A stretch of 40,506 nt of DNA from Desulfuromonadaceae bacterium (lineage in GTDB: Bacteria; Desulfobacterota; Desulfuromonadia; Geobacterales; Pseudopelobacteraceae), in assembly GCA_028683435.1 (NCBI GenBank), contig JAQUIG010000025.1, positions 1 through 40,506 on the forward strand, given 5' to 3'. Position numbers and translations under genes: made by a program. Numbering within the stretch: position 1 is the first letter of the stretch; every line of letters starts with the position of its first letter. Under the pieces are notes generated by a model. The model did no database searches. It saw only the letters and a list, made by a program, of their open reading frames with translations, and was not told where the DNA came from. Of this stretch, positions 18,097 to 28,270 are shown in pieces.

Positions 18097-19083
18097 TTAC
18101 CGGATCTCAAGCCCAGGTTCCGAGAGTGCACCCAACTGCTCCCGCAATTCAAGAATATGTTCACCCCAGTACCGGGTAGTATTGAACCAGAAAAACGTGT
18201 GCGGAAAGAGCGGGTCCCCCCAGCGCCGGGCGAGCCAGGCGCTGTAGTGCAGCATGCGCAATGTGCGCAACGGCTCAATCAGGCGCAACTCCCGGGGATT
18301 AAAATCATAAAACTCCCGATACCCCTCCAGCAATGAATCCAGCTGTGCCAGCTGCCGGGGGCGCTCCCCCGAAAACATCATCCAGAGGTCCTGCACGGCA
18401 GGCGCCATGCGGGCATCATCAAAATCGACAAAATGGGGAGCGTTGTCGCGCCAGAGGATATTTCCGGCATGGCAATCGCCATGCGTCCTGATACTGCGGA
18501 CCGGACCGACTTCAGCTAGAATGTTGTCGATGGCCTCCAGCAGTTGCGCTGTCACAGAGACATAACTGGCCCGGTATTCATCAGGGATAAAGCGCTCCTC
18601 TATCAGTCGCACGCTGTCACTGCCGAAGCTCTGCCGGTCGAGCGTCGGGCGATGAGCAAACGGCTTGACCGACCCGGTGCCATGAATCCGCCCGAGCAAT
18701 CTGCCCAGTATTTTCAGATTGTCGAGATTATCAAACTCCGGGGCATGTCCTCCCTGCCGTGGATAAAGAACAAAGTGAAAACCGTCGTACTCCAGCAGAG
18801 TCGTCCCGTCAGGACTTTTAAGCGGTGCAACGATGGGGAGCTCATGTTCGACAAGCTCATAGCAGAAGCTGTGTTCCTCCAGAATCTGTTCCTGGCTCCA
18901 GCGTCCGGGACGGTAGAACTTCGCAATCAGCGGCTCTGCTTCATCGATGCCGACCTGATAGACACGGTTTTCGTAGCTGTTGAGTGCAAATATGCGCCGG
19001 TCACAGGCGTAACCCTGACTTTCCACGGCATCCATGACGAAGGTTGGGGTAAGGCGCTGAAACGGATGTTCACTTTGGGTCAT
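18097..19083 (-). CDS. srkA: RdoA/SrkA (YihE) family stress-response protein kinase
   Basis: Cytoplasmic Ser/Thr kinase of the aminoglycoside-phosphotransferase-like fold, linked in E. coli to Cpx envelope stress and protection from programmed death. The 328-residue length matches SrkA. The N-terminal part includes RIFALNSYENRVYQVG, typical of the family. The catalytic loop HGDCHAGN begins at His201, and FVDFDDARMAPAVQDLWM supplies the metal-binding DFD segment. AGGAA precedes the ATG. It stands alone, convergent with mscL and divergent from rsgA. The symbol is by family similarity; the target is unknown. Confidence 0.9.
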   Translation of the reverse strand: MTQSEHPFQRLTPTFVMDAVESQGYACDRRIFALNSYENRVYQVGIDEAEPLIAKFYRPGRWSQEQILEEHSFCYELVEHELPIVAPLKSPDGTTLLEYDGFHFVLYPRQGGHAPEFDNLDNLKILGRLLGRIHGTGSVKPFAHRPTLDRQSFGSDSVRLIEERFIPDEYRASYVSVTAQLLEAIDNILAEVGPVRSIRTHGDCHAGNILWRDNAPHFVDFDDARMAPAVQDLWMMFSGERPRQLAQLDSLLEGYREFYDFNPRELRLIEPLRTLRMLHYSAWLARRWGDPLFPHTFFWFNTTRYWGEHILELREQLGALSEPGLEIR

Positions 19084-19130
19084 AGTATAATTCCTGTGAA
19101 TGTAAGTTAAGAAGATAGTATGGTCTCATT

Positions 19131-19172
19131 CTAGCGGCTGTGCTAGGTTAATGTGCGTTTGTATGCTAGATT
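19131..19172. promoter_or_regulatory. Three GCTAG half-sites between srkA and rsgA
   Basis: CTAGC (19131-19135) and GCTAG (19142-19146) form an inverted repeat around GGCTGT, and GCTAGATTA (19164) repeats GCTAGGTTA (19142) at 22-bp spacing with one mismatch. CTAG is a generally rare tetramer, so three copies in 40 bp in a divergent gap suggest an operator. No regulator is known. Confidence 0.35.
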
Positions 19173-19180
19173 ATCCGTAT

Positions 19181-19208
19181 GTTGTCAAGGTCACCGATGG
19201 CCGACAAC
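19181..19208 (+). other. Hairpin in the rsgA leader
   Basis: GTTGTC (19181-19186) pairs with GACAAC (19203-19208), and inside it GGTCA with TGGCC around CCGA, giving an 11-bp stem with a two-base bulge. No T tract follows, so it is not a usual terminator. It lies 40 bases before the chosen rsgA start and could affect rsgA expression. Confidence 0.4.
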
Positions 19209-19248
19209 TCATATCTGAATAATTCTTTTGAGAAACGGAATACTCCCC

Positions 19249-20148
19249 ATGGACAGTTTTACGCCTAATGGCCTGATAGTCGCTCATCACGGCATCTCGG
19301 TTGAGGTCTTGTTTGACAACGGCCAGCGCAGAATGGTGCGGGTCAAGCGCAACTCCGGGCATGTGGTCGGAGACAACGTGGTCGTTACGGGCGAGGTTTT
19401 AAAACGTTTACCGCGCCGGACAGAGCTGCAGCGACGCGATGCAAGGGGCGGTGTCCATCTGGTAGGCGCAAACCTTGATGTCCTCGGGATCGTTGTTGCG
19501 CCGCTGTCGCCGGGCGGCTTCATCGACCGGGCGATTGTTGCCGCTCAGTCGGCGCAGTTACAACCGTTTTTAGTCGTTAACAAATGTGATCTTGACGGTA
19601 CGGCAGAACTGCTGGAAGAGCTGAGGAGGGTTTATGGCAACTCTGTGCCGATATTTCCGATCAGCGCCGCCGAGCGGAGCGGTCTTGCACCGTTGGTGGA
19701 GTTTCTGAGCGAAGGGCATCGAGGCGCCTTTGTCGGCACGACCGGGGTTGGCAAGAGTTCTTTGTTGAATGCACTCTGCCCGGACATAGACCTTAAAGTA
19801 GGAAGTCTCAGTCTGTACAAGGGGATGGGGCGACACACCACGACCGTTTCCACGCTGCACGCCCTCTTGGGTGGCGGCGAGCTGGTGGACACCCCCGGTT
19901 TCCGTGATTTCGGGCTGGTTGATATAACGGTGGAAGAGCTGGCCGAATACTTCCCCGGCTTTGAAGCGCACCGGGATGTACCCTGCAAATTTCGCAACTG
20001 TCGGCACCGTACAGAACCGGGATGTGCCGTGCTGTCGCTTGTTAAACAGGGGAAAATCGCGACAGAGCGGTACACAACCTATATGGAAATTCTCAAAGAG
20101 GTAGAAAGCCTTCAGACAGCAGCCCGCAGCAGAGACTGGAAAAACTAG
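19249..20148 (+). CDS. rsgA: Small ribosomal subunit biogenesis GTPase RsgA
   Basis: Circularly permuted GTPase that checks late 30S assembly. About 299 residues. An OB domain occupies roughly the first 80 residues; the GTPase motifs come in permuted order: G4 NKCD (111-114), G1 GTTGVGKSS (from 163), and G3 DTPG (214-217). The C-terminal zinc motif has Cys246, Cys251, His253 and Cys259. The ATG at 19249 is chosen; a TTG at 19228 in frame would add seven residues, and neither has a strong ribosome-binding site. The pyrophosphatase gene follows after 46 bases and may be cotranscribed. Confidence 0.95.
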   Translation: MDSFTPNGLIVAHHGISVEVLFDNGQRRMVRVKRNSGHVVGDNVVVTGEVLKRLPRRTELQRRDARGGVHLVGANLDVLGIVVAPLSPGGFIDRAIVAAQSAQLQPFLVVNKCDLDGTAELLEELRRVYGNSVPIFPISAAERSGLAPLVEFLSEGHRGAFVGTTGVGKSSLLNALCPDIDLKVGSLSLYKGMGRHTTTVSTLHALLGGGELVDTPGFRDFGLVDITVEELAEYFPGFEAHRDVPCKFRNCRHRTEPGCAVLSLVKQGKIATERYTTYMEILKEVESLQTAARSRDWKN

Positions 20149-20194
20149 CCTGACTCTATTAATCAGACAACCTTCCCGTACTGGAGAAACAGTA

Positions 20195-21841
20195 ATGGTA
20201 AAAACCACCTATGTAATCGGCCACCGCAATCCGGACACCGATTCTATAGCCTCCGCGATCGCGTACGCCGCGCTGAAGCAGCGTCAGGGCGACAGCAGCG
20301 TCATGGCCGCCATGGCCGGCACTCCCAATCCGCAGACCCGTTACATCCTCGATCGCCTCGGCATCCCTGATCCGCTTTTTCTGGCGGATGTGCATCCCAA
20401 AGTGCGTGATACCCTCAAGCGGCAGCCGGTGACGATCCACCGGCAGGCATCTGCTTACGAGGCGCTGGAACTGTTCAACAAAAGCGGCGTTCGGGTGCTG
20501 CCGGTCGTCGATGGTGAAAACCGGCCGTGCGGTGTGCTCTCACTGCTGCGGCTGTCGGAAAGTTATCTGCTCCCCTGTCAGGACAAACTCCGCCAGGTCA
20601 GGACCAGCCTCCCGAGCCTGGCCAGAACCCTCACCAGTCATTTAGAAACCGGATGCGGTGACGAGGCCCCGATTATCCTCAACCTGTTTATCGGAGCGAT
20701 GCTGGAGGAATCTTTCAGCAGCAGAATCGATGACTATGACCCTCGCCAACTTCTGATAATGACAGGTAATCGCCGCAGCATCCAGTTGGCCGCAATTGAA
20801 CGCGGCGTACGGGTGCTGGTGATAACCGGCGGGCATCCTTTGGAGGATGCCCTGCTTGAACTGGCTCAAAAACAGGGGGTAAGTGTACTGCTGACGCCGC
20901 ATGATACCGCAACTGCCGCCTGGCTTGCCCGGCTCTCTACGCCGGTCGCCTGTCTGGCCGAGCAGGAATTTGCCGAGATCGGCGTTGACAAATCCCTTGT
21001 CTCCCTGCGCCAGAAGCTGCTCGAGACGAACGTATCGGCCGTGCTGGCGCTGGAGGAGGATGGGACACTGGCTGGCGTTGCGACCAAATCATCGCTCCTT
21101 GCCCCACTCCCCTACAGCCTGATACTGGTGGATCATAACGAATTGGGGCAGGCGGTGCCTGGCGCGGAACTGGTGGAAATAGCCGAAGTCATTGACCATC
21201 ATAAACTCGGCAACGGTCACTCAGATTCCCCGATCTCTTTTATCACCTCACCGGTCGGGAGCACCTGCACCCTCGTGGCCCGGCGCTACCGTGAAAACAA
21301 CATTGAACCGGACCGGCAGATTGCCGCACTGCTGCTGGCCGGGATCCTTTCGGATACGGTTATCCTCAAATCACCGACGACAACCGATGCCGACATCCGG
21401 ACCGCCGCCTGGCTTGAGGAGCGCGCAGGAGTTGTTGCTGCCGATTTCGGCCGCGATATATTTGCCGCCAGCAGTTCCCTGAAAAATTACGGATCGGCCG
21501 ATCATGTCGTCGCTGCCGACTTCAAGCTCTTTAGCCATGAACAATACAGTATCGGAGTCGGGCAGGTCGAGGTGATCGGTTTCGATGAGTTCTACAGCAT
21601 GAAGGAAGATTTGCTGGCCGCACTGGCGGAGATCAAACGGCGCGATAATCTCTTTATCGCCGGGCTGATGGTGACCGATATCACGACCGAAACGACGCTC
21701 TTTCTGGTTGAGGGGCATACCCGCATCGCCCATGTCATGGGCTATCCGCAAATGGAACCGCACCTGTATGAACTGAAGAACGTCATGTCGCGCAAGAAAC
21801 AGATGGTACCCCATCTGCTGAAGATTCTGGCAAAGATCTGA
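20195..21841 (+). CDS. Family II inorganic pyrophosphatase with CBS and DRTGG regulatory domains
   Basis: Soluble manganese/cobalt-dependent pyrophosphatase that pulls biosynthetic reactions by hydrolysing PPi. The 548 residues are arranged as DHH catalytic part 1 (GHRNPDTDSIASA near residue 9), CBS motif (about 70-125), DRTGG domain (about 190-250), second CBS motif (about 255-305), return of the DHH domain with LVDHNELGQAV and IDHHKLG, and a C-terminal DHHA2 domain. This is the nucleotide-regulated CBS-PPase class, in which AMP/ADP inhibit and ATP or diadenosine polyphosphates activate. The ATG follows TGGAGAAA. It ends convergent with metH, 21 bases away. Confidence 0.93.
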   Translation: MVKTTYVIGHRNPDTDSIASAIAYAALKQRQGDSSVMAAMAGTPNPQTRYILDRLGIPDPLFLADVHPKVRDTLKRQPVTIHRQASAYEALELFNKSGVRVLPVVDGENRPCGVLSLLRLSESYLLPCQDKLRQVRTSLPSLARTLTSHLETGCGDEAPIILNLFIGAMLEESFSSRIDDYDPRQLLIMTGNRRSIQLAAIERGVRVLVITGGHPLEDALLELAQKQGVSVLLTPHDTATAAWLARLSTPVACLAEQEFAEIGVDKSLVSLRQKLLETNVSAVLALEEDGTLAGVATKSSLLAPLPYSLILVDHNELGQAVPGAELVEIAEVIDHHKLGNGHSDSPISFITSPVGSTCTLVARRYRENNIEPDRQIAALLLAGILSDTVILKSPTTTDADIRTAAWLEERAGVVAADFGRDIFAASSSLKNYGSADHVVAADFKLFSHEQYSIGVGQVEVIGFDEFYSMKEDLLAALAEIKRRDNLFIAGLMVTDITTETTLFLVEGHTRIAHVMGYPQMEPHLYELKNVMSRKKQMVPHLLKILAKI

Positions 21842-21862
21842 CCGAACCCCCTGCCTACCGCA

Positions 21863-24800
21863 TCAGCGGGACACGTCAAAATAACGCCCCTGCGGATGGT
21901 GGAACACCAGTGCCGAGACGCTTGCCTCCGGATCCATCATATCGCCCTCGGTCAGCTGAACACCGATAGATTCCGGCTCCAGCAAGCGGAACAGCTTCTG
22001 CTGGTCGGACAGTTCCGGACAGGCCGGGTAGCCGAAGGAGACCCGGATGCCGCCGTATTCGGCGTTGTACAACTGTTTCATGTTCATGGCCGGATCATCG
22101 ACAATTCCCCACGAGGTGCGGATCCGCTTGTGCAGGAACTCGGCGGTCGCCTCCGCAAGCTCCAGCGCCAACGCCTGCAGCAGGTGCGAATTCAGATAAT
22201 CTCCCGCCCCCTTCATCGCTTCACTCCTCTCCCTGACTCCACGACCGCAGGTTACGACGAACAGCGCCATGTTATCCCGCACGCCGCCGGAAAGCGGGCG
22301 GACAAAATCCGCCACACAGAGACGCTCTCCGGCTGACTGGCGCGGAAAACTGATGCGCATCGCCTCTTTCTCCGGATTCGCAGGATCGAACAGGATCAGG
22401 TCATTCCCACAGCTGCTGGCCGGATAGAAACGGTAGAGCGCCTGCGGCTGAATCAACCCCTCGCGGTCGGCCCTCCCGAGCATACCCTCAACTGCATCGT
22501 GCAGCTTGAGCGCCTTTTTATCGCCAGCCGCCAGAAGCTTTTCGACCGATCCGATCAACCCCAGGTGCTTGGTATAGAGCATCTGGCGGTTCAGGAACGG
22601 AATCACCTGCTTCAGCGGGATGTCGCGCAGGATGTGACTCTCGAAGTCCGGTGGCGGGAGGATCGGTGCATCGTCCTGCAGCGCAGAGCGGACGCTGCCT
22701 GGAGCGGCAGTCGGAGCCGCCGCATCTTTGGCAACCTTACCGGCGTACGCCGCCTGCTGCCGCAACGCCGTTTCCTCCAGCAATACCACCCTCGCAGCGG
22801 GATCGGCCAAACGGTTTGCCAGCTCCAGTCCTGCCATGGCATCCTTGGCGTAGAGTACCGGGGCACCGTATTCCGGGGCGATGCGGGTGTCGGCAAATGT
22901 GCGCGACAGCGCTGCACCGCCGACCATCAGCGGCACATCGATGCCGGCCACTCTCAGGTCGGTCGCCGTGATCGCCATCTGCAGGGCGCTCTTGACCAGC
23001 AGGCCGGAGAGGCCGATGAAGTCCGGCTTCTCGCGCCGGGCGGCCTCGATCAACGCTTCGGGGCCGACCTTGATCCCGAGGTTTACCACCTTGAAACCGT
23101 TGTTGGAAAGGATGATCTCGACCAGATTCTTGCCGATGTCGTGAACATCCCCCTTGACCGTCGCCAGCAGCATCTTCCCCTTGCTGGAACTTTCCCCCTT
23201 CTCAAGATACGGCTGCAGATGGGCGACGGCAGCCTTCATCGCCTCGGCCGACTGCAGCACCTCGGCCACGATCAGCTGGTTGTCGTTGAACAGTCGCCCC
23301 ACCTCTGCCATTCCGGCCATCAGCGGTCCGTTGATGATTTCCAGCGGTTTGTCACCCCGTTCCAGCACCGCATCCAGATCTGCTGCCAGACCATTTTTGA
23401 TTCCCTCGATGATATAGAGCGGCAACCGCTCGTCCAGCGGCAGTTCCGCCGCCGGAGCGTGGGATACCGGTTTTTTGTCCCGGAAAGCGGCGGCAAAGGC
23501 GGCGACCGGATCATCACCGCGCCAGAAGATCAGATTGTCCGCCAGGCGGAGCTCTTCAGGGGGAATGGAGGCGTAGCGCTCCAGTTTTTCGGTGTTGGCA
23601 ATGGCATAGGTCAGACCGGCCTTGACGCAGTGATGGATAAAGACGGCATTCAGCACCTCCCGTCCTGCCAGCGGCAGGCCGAAGGAGACGTTGGAGATCC
23701 CCAGAATCGTACTGCAGTGCGGGAATTCCTCCGTGATCAGCCGCACCCCTTCGATGGTTTCCACGGCAGAACCGATATAGTTGGCGTCTCCGCTCCCGAC
23801 CGGGAATACGAGCGGGTCGAAGATCAGATCTTCAGGGCGGAGGCCGTATTTGTGTACCAGCAGGTCGTAGGAGCGCCGGGCAACCTCCAGCTTCCGCTCC
23901 CTGGTGACCGCCATGCCGTGCTGCGGATCTTCGTCGATGCAGCCGACAACCACGGAGCCGCCGTATCGGTGGATAAGATCCGAAACCACTGCAAAACGCC
24001 CTTCGCCGTCCTCCAGGTTGATCGAGTTAAAGAGGCATTTTCCCTGCAGCCGCTGGAGGGCCAATTCCATGACCTGCGGGTCGGTGGAGTCTATCATGAT
24101 CGGTGCCCGCACCTTGCGCGGCAGGAACTCCAGGATTCGTGTCATGTCGGCCGCCTCGTCCCGATCCGGGTTGGCCACGCAGATGTCAATCACCTGGGCA
24201 CCCCCCTTGATCTGATCCCTGGCGATCTCGGCCCCCTCCTCGAAACGCTCCGCCACAATCATGTTCTTGAACTTGCGTGAGCCGATCACATTGGTCCGTT
24301 CCCCCACCAGCACCGGTCTGGCGTCATCTTCGATAACAAGCGCCTCGATCCCGGATACGATCCGCCGCCGTGTGGCAGAGGGGCGCCGGGGCGGCTTGCC
24401 TGCCACCATGGCAGCGATGGCGGCGATGTGGGCCGGCGTCGTGCCGCAGCAGCCGCCGACGATGTTGAGCCATCCCTCGTCGACAAAGCGGGACAGCTTG
24501 GCTGCAAGAGAATCGGGTGATTCGGCGTAATGGCCGTTTTCATCCGGGAGGCCGGCGTTCGGATAAACCGAGACATGGCAGCAGGCCAATTCCGACAGCG
24601 TCCGGAGATGATCGGTCATGAATTCCGGTCCGGTGGCGCAGTTCAGGCCGATGCTGATCAGTCCGAGGCTACCCTCCAGATGGGCGAGGCTCGTGTAGAG
24701 CGCTTCGACCCCCTGTCCCGCCAGCATCGTCCCGGTCGGCTCGATCGTGCCGGAGATCATCAGCGGTACCCGCCGGCCGCACTCCTCGAATGCCAGCCGG

Positions 24801-25327
24801 ATCCCCTCGGCGGCAGCCTTCAGGTTCAGCGTATCCTGCGCTGTTTCGAGCAGCAGCAGATCGACCTCCCCCGCCAGCAGCCCGAGGGTCTGTCCCCGGA
24901 ACGCCTGCACCAATTGGTCAAAGGTAACGCCACCGGTAACGGAGATGGTCCGGGTGGTCGGTCCCATGGAGCCGGCCACCCAGCGCGGTTTGTCAGTGGT
25001 GGAGAACGCATCGCAGGCCCGCCGGGCAATCAGTGCCGCCTGCCGGTTCAGCTCAAAGACCTGATCCTGCAGACCATATTCCGCCAGGACGATATCGGTT
25101 GAGCCGAAAGAGTCAGTCTCGACGATATCGGCTCCGGCGGCCAGGTAGGCGCGATGGACATCCTCGATCACATCGGGGCGGGTCAGGGTCAGATATTCAT
25201 TACACCCTTCATATTCAGCGCCGCCAAAATCCTCGGCTGTCAGATTGCGAGCCTGGAGCTGGGTGCCCATGGCGCCGTCGATAACCAGAATACGTTCGGA
25301 AAGTGCTGCAAGGATGCTCTGTTTCAT
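21863..25327 (-). CDS. metH: Cobalamin-dependent methionine synthase MetH
   Basis: Transfers a methyl group from methyl-tetrahydrofolate via cobalamin to homocysteine. The 1154 residues carry all modules: homocysteine domain (about 1-310, with GLNCATGP and [10 protein letters not shown] giving the zinc-binding cysteines), pterin domain (about 330-600), B12 cap and Rossmann part with DVHDIGKN at about 727-734 (His is the lower cobalt ligand), and a C-terminal reactivation domain ending in [15 protein letters not shown] and [11 protein letters not shown]. It is slightly shorter than the 1227-residue E. coli protein, mostly in the reactivation domain. GGAGGAA precedes the ATG. No cobalamin or SAM riboswitch is seen in the short gap upstream. 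Confidence 0.97.
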   Translation of the reverse strand: MKQSILAALSERILVIDGAMGTQLQARNLTAEDFGGAEYEGCNEYLTLTRPDVIEDVHRAYLAAGADIVETDSFGSTDIVLAEYGLQDQVFELNRQAALIARRACDAFSTTDKPRWVAGSMGPTTRTISVTGGVTFDQLVQAFRGQTLGLLAGEVDLLLLETAQDTLNLKAAAEGIRLAFEECGRRVPLMISGTIEPTGTMLAGQGVEALYTSLAHLEGSLGLISIGLNCATGPEFMTDHLRTLSELACCHVSVYPNAGLPDENGHYAESPDSLAAKLSRFVDEGWLNIVGGCCGTTPAHIAAIAAMVAGKPPRRPSATRRRIVSGIEALVIEDDARPVLVGERTNVIGSRKFKNMIVAERFEEGAEIARDQIKGGAQVIDICVANPDRDEAADMTRILEFLPRKVRAPIMIDSTDPQVMELALQRLQGKCLFNSINLEDGEGRFAVVSDLIHRYGGSVVVGCIDEDPQHGMAVTRERKLEVARRSYDLLVHKYGLRPEDLIFDPLVFPVGSGDANYIGSAVETIEGVRLITEEFPHCSTILGISNVSFGLPLAGREVLNAVFIHHCVKAGLTYAIANTEKLERYASIPPEELRLADNLIFWRGDDPVAAFAAAFRDKKPVSHAPAAELPLDERLPLYIIEGIKNGLAADLDAVLERGDKPLEIINGPLMAGMAEVGRLFNDNQLIVAEVLQSAEAMKAAVAHLQPYLEKGESSSKGKMLLATVKGDVHDIGKNLVEIILSNNGFKVVNLGIKVGPEALIEAARREKPDFIGLSGLLVKSALQMAITATDLRVAGIDVPLMVGGAALSRTFADTRIAPEYGAPVLYAKDAMAGLELANRLADPAARVVLLEETALRQQAAYAGKVAKDAAAPTAAPGSVRSALQDDAPILPPPDFESHILRDIPLKQVIPFLNRQMLYTKHLGLIGSVEKLLAAGDKKALKLHDAVEGMLGRADREGLIQPQALYRFYPASSCGNDLILFDPANPEKEAMRISFPRQSAGERLCVADFVRPLSGGVRDNMALFVVTCGRGVRERSEAMKGAGDYLNSHLLQALALELAEATAEFLHKRIRTSWGIVDDPAMNMKQLYNAEYGGIRVSFGYPACPELSDQQKLFRLLEPESIGVQLTEGDMMDPEASVSALVFHHPQGRYFDVSR

Positions 25328-25380
25328 GTGGGAAATTCCTCCGCTATAGTTCGTTTTTCATAAACAGATCAAATTTGTTA

Positions 25381-26655
25381 TCATGCCGGACCCTGAACTC
25401 TCCGCAGCAGCTCCAGCTGGCCACCCACCGTATCAGGGGCGGCATGTCCGGCGCGCTCAAGCAGCGGGGCAACCGCTCCCTCCGGGGGGATGCGGGGATA
25501 AACCCGGTCACTCAGTTCGTGAATCAGCCGCATGGTGCGGAAGGCGTCAAACCAGCCGTGGAAAGCTGCCGTTAATTTTGTACCCTCACGGTTGTTCTTT
25601 CTCAGGTTGTCCCAGGAATCGCTGAATCCCGCCTGTTCCAGAAACTGCTGCAGAACCGGTGAAATAGCGGCGGCTTCTCTCAGCAAGTAGGCTGCCTCTG
25701 CATCGGGGTTGTCTGCAACGCACGCCAGCCACTCCCCCACTATTGAAAAAACGACCGGCTGATAGAAAAGCAGCCGCTGCTCTCCTTCGGACAGCATGTC
25801 GCCCACGGCGCGGCCGGTCCCGAACGGAACCCGGCGCGATGAGCGGGGGGATGGGTGGACGGTCGTCCCGGAGAGCGGCGCTACGCCGGATGTTTTGTGC
25901 AGCTGCTGCAGAAAATAGAAATCCTCTCCGGCAAGCCGGCGGTTCATGCCGCCCGAGGCAGCATAGGCAGATGCCCGGCAGGCCATGGCGCTTCCGACGG
26001 TGTGGAAGGCATAAGGGGAACCGGCCAGCTGGAGTCCCAGTACATAACTGCGCAGGAAAAGTTCGTAGCGGTCAATGGCACACTGTCCCGCTGGTTCCGC
26101 GGCCCGGCGGTGGCGATAGCTTATGCTGGCACCGCCCGCTTCTGCGCTGGCAAAATGCCGGGTGATGGCGGGGAGATAGTCCGGCTGCACCAGCGTGTCG
26201 GCGTCGAGGCAGATCAGGAGCGGGTCGGTATCCCTGTAGTTAAGATGCTGGAGCGCCAGATCGAGGCCGATCTTGCGTGCCAGGCCGACCCCCTGTCTGG
26301 CGGGTAATGCCGTCCCTGTTGAGGCGGCATCCACCCAGAACAGGTTGTGTAAACGGTACCGCTTCTTCCAGAGCGGCAGGGAGTCGAGAGTTTCACGGCT
26401 GTCGGCAGTTTCCTCGTCCGATACGTCGGCACGCTGGTTGACCACGATCAGGATCAGGAAACGATCCAGCTGATCAGCAGGATTTTGGGAAAGCGCCTGT
26501 AATGTCTGCGGGAGATTGGCGGCTTCCGCTAATGATGGGATAACTATCGCGCCGGAGAAGGAGCAGCCAGGGGCGGAGTTGATGCTCCAAGGCCCTGCCG
26601 CCGCCCTCTTGTTCAGATAGGCGGCTATGTTTGACGGGATGAAAGAATCAGGCAT
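25381..26655 (-). CDS. Family 2 (GT-A) glycosyltransferase, substrate unknown
   Basis: A 424-residue glycosyltransferase without membrane segments. AIVIPSLAEAANLPQTLQAL is the nucleotide-sugar binding start of a GT-A fold; LDADTLVQPDYL is the metal-binding DxD-type motif; GGMNRRLAGEDFYFLQQL is the downstream acidic (ED) motif of GT2 enzymes. The C-terminal 150 residues are not recognised. It begins 12 bases after the ubiX stop and ends 53 bases before metH, so it is likely cotranscribed with both, but neither neighbour indicates the acceptor. Cell-surface polysaccharide or glycolipid synthesis are possible roles. Confidence 0.8.
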   Translation of the reverse strand: MPDSFIPSNIAAYLNKRAAAGPWSINSAPGCSFSGAIVIPSLAEAANLPQTLQALSQNPADQLDRFLILIVVNQRADVSDEETADSRETLDSLPLWKKRYRLHNLFWVDAASTGTALPARQGVGLARKIGLDLALQHLNYRDTDPLLICLDADTLVQPDYLPAITRHFASAEAGGASISYRHRRAAEPAGQCAIDRYELFLRSYVLGLQLAGSPYAFHTVGSAMACRASAYAASGGMNRRLAGEDFYFLQQLHKTSGVAPLSGTTVHPSPRSSRRVPFGTGRAVGDMLSEGEQRLLFYQPVVFSIVGEWLACVADNPDAEAAYLLREAAAISPVLQQFLEQAGFSDSWDNLRKNNREGTKLTAAFHGWFDAFRTMRLIHELSDRVYPRIPPEGAVAPLLERAGHAAPDTVGGQLELLRRVQGPA

Positions 26656-26667
26656 ATGCAGGAGCGA

Positions 26668-27273
26668 TTATTCCGTCCCCCAGCGTTTGTAGAGATCATT
26701 GTCAACCCCCAGCTGATCGAGAATTTTCCCGACGACAAAGTCAACCAGATCCAGCACCGCTTCAGGTCTGCCGTAGAAGGCGGGCATCGCCGGTATGATC
26801 CGTGCCCCGGCTCGGGAGAGCTTCAGCATGTTCTCCAGGTGGATGTCGGACAGCGGCGTTTCGCGGGGTGTCAGCAGCAGCGGACGCCGCTCCTTGAGCA
26901 TGACGTCGGCACTCCGTTCGATCAGGTTGCCGGATATGCCGCCGGCGATCCGCGCCAGTGTCCCCATGCTGCAGGGGCAGACAACCATGGCATCCGGGGC
27001 TGACGAACCGCTGGCGACCCCGCAGAACAGATCATCCGGATGTACCAGTCGTATGCCGGAATTGACTTCAAGATGGTTATACAGGCGCTGCAGTGCTTTG
27101 TCGAGGTCACCGGAGAGGTCGAGGCCGGTTTCTTCCAGGCAGACGGCCGTGCCGCTGCAGCTGGCGCTGAACGTCACCTGAAATCCGTTCAGACAGAGCT
27201 GCTCTGCCAGCCGAAGTCCATACATCGAGCCGGACGCCCCGGTCAGGGCGATAAAAATATGTTTCTGTGGCAT
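26668..27273 (-). CDS. ubiX: Flavin prenyltransferase UbiX
   Basis: Prenylates FMN to make the prenylated-FMN cofactor required by UbiD-type decarboxylases. The 201 residues start with IFIALTGASGSMYGLRLAEQL, the flavin-binding segment; CPCSMGTLARIAGGISGNLIERSADVMLKERRPL is in its usual place (conserved S and E residues that bind FMN and dimethylallyl phosphate), as is TPRETPLSDIHLENM. GAGG precedes the ATG. The presence of ubiD three genes upstream in the same run supports the assignment. Confidence 0.95.
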   Translation of the reverse strand: MPQKHIFIALTGASGSMYGLRLAEQLCLNGFQVTFSASCSGTAVCLEETGLDLSGDLDKALQRLYNHLEVNSGIRLVHPDDLFCGVASGSSAPDAMVVCPCSMGTLARIAGGISGNLIERSADVMLKERRPLLLTPRETPLSDIHLENMLKLSRAGARIIPAMPAFYGRPEAVLDLVDFVVGKILDQLGVDNDLYKRWGTE

Positions 27274-27354
27274 TGCTTACCTCATTACCCTGATAAACAG
27301 GATAAGTGTGTTGAAGAAGTTATTTCCTGCCAGAAAAACGCAGAAAATTACTTC

Positions 27355-28218
27355 TTACTTACTAAGAACATCGGCGGCCGTAAAGAAAACGATGGCAACA
27401 CTGATGTATCCGTTCATGTTGAAAAACGCCGCATCCAGATTGTCCAGATTACCGCCCCTCAGCAGGCGGTGTTCATACAGCAGCATAGCCGTCACCACGA
27501 AGATGCCGAACAGAAAGATCGGCCCGAGATGCATGATGAAAAAGAGGGAAAAGAGCAGCCCGATCATGATCAGATGGAAAATTCGGGCAGCCCGGAGAGA
27601 GCCGTTCACGCCGAGCAGAACCGGGATGGAATGCAGTCCTGCCGACCGATCAAAATCGAGATCCTGAAGTGAGTAGAGAATGTCAAAACCTGCCACCCAG
27701 AACAGCACCGCCGCTCCCAGAAGCAGCGCTGGTGCGTCAATTGTGCCGCGCATGGCAGCCCAGGCTCCGATCGGGGCCGCTGCCAGACAGATCCCGAGCA
27801 CGACGTGAGCCAGCGCGGTGAAGCGTTTGCAATAGGAATAGAGCAGCAGGAAAAACAGGGCGATCGGCGAGAGTTTGAGGCAGAGAGGGTTCAGCATGTA
27901 TGCGGCAAGCATCATCAATGCGGCTGCCGCGATGATGAAGGCAAAGGTCAGGCCTTTACTGATGAGGCCGGCAGGGATAGCCCTGATTGCGGTCCTGGGG
28001 TTCATTGCGTCAATATCGGCGTCGATCAACCTGTTCATCGCCATGGCGGTCGTGCGTGCGCCGACCATGGCGATGATAATCCAGAACGTCTGGTAAATCG
28101 TCGGTAATCCCCCTGCGGCCAGCAGCGCGCCGGTCAGCGCAAACGGCAGGGCAAAGATAGTGTGGGAAAATTTGATCATCTCCAGAAAGACGCGAATTTT
28201 TGTCATGATGCTGGTCAC
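27355..28218 (-). CDS. ubiA: UbiA-family polyprenyltransferase (quinone biosynthesis)
   Basis: Integral membrane aromatic prenyltransferase with about eight or nine hydrophobic segments. The two aspartate-rich motifs are visible: NRLIDADIDAMNPRT and DLDFDRSAGLHSIP. The start is uncertain: GTG at 28230 overlaps the AAGGAG site, GTG at 28218 is 11 bases from it, and ATG at 28206 lacks one; 28218 is chosen. In organisms that make menaquinone by the futalosine route, such a protein (MqnP) prenylates 1,4-dihydroxy-6-naphthoate; clustering with ubiD and ubiX fits that, but ubiquinone-type chemistry cannot be excluded by sequence alone. Confidence 0.9.
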   Translation of the reverse strand: MTSIMTKIRVFLEMIKFSHTIFALPFALTGALLAAGGLPTIYQTFWIIIAMVGARTTAMAMNRLIDADIDAMNPRTAIRAIPAGLISKGLTFAFIIAAAALMMLAAYMLNPLCLKLSPIALFFLLLYSYCKRFTALAHVVLGICLAAAPIGAWAAMRGTIDAPALLLGAAVLFWVAGFDILYSLQDLDFDRSAGLHSIPVLLGVNGSLRAARIFHLIMIGLLFSLFFIMHLGPIFLFGIFVVTAMLLYEHRLLRGGNLDNLDAAFFNMNGYISVAIVFFTAADVLSK

Positions 28219-28270
28219 GGGCAGCTGCACTCCTTACACTATTCTTTGAGACCGGGATTCATCCCGTCTG

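Noticed and set aside
22499-24280. 593-codon open frame on the plus strand opposite metH
   Set aside because: It is the antisense shadow of a GC-rich gene; metH in the other strand has all its domains and a good ribosome-binding site.
25328-25380. Possible cobalamin or SAM riboswitch before metH
   Set aside because: The gap is only 53 bases and lacks the conserved boxes of either class.
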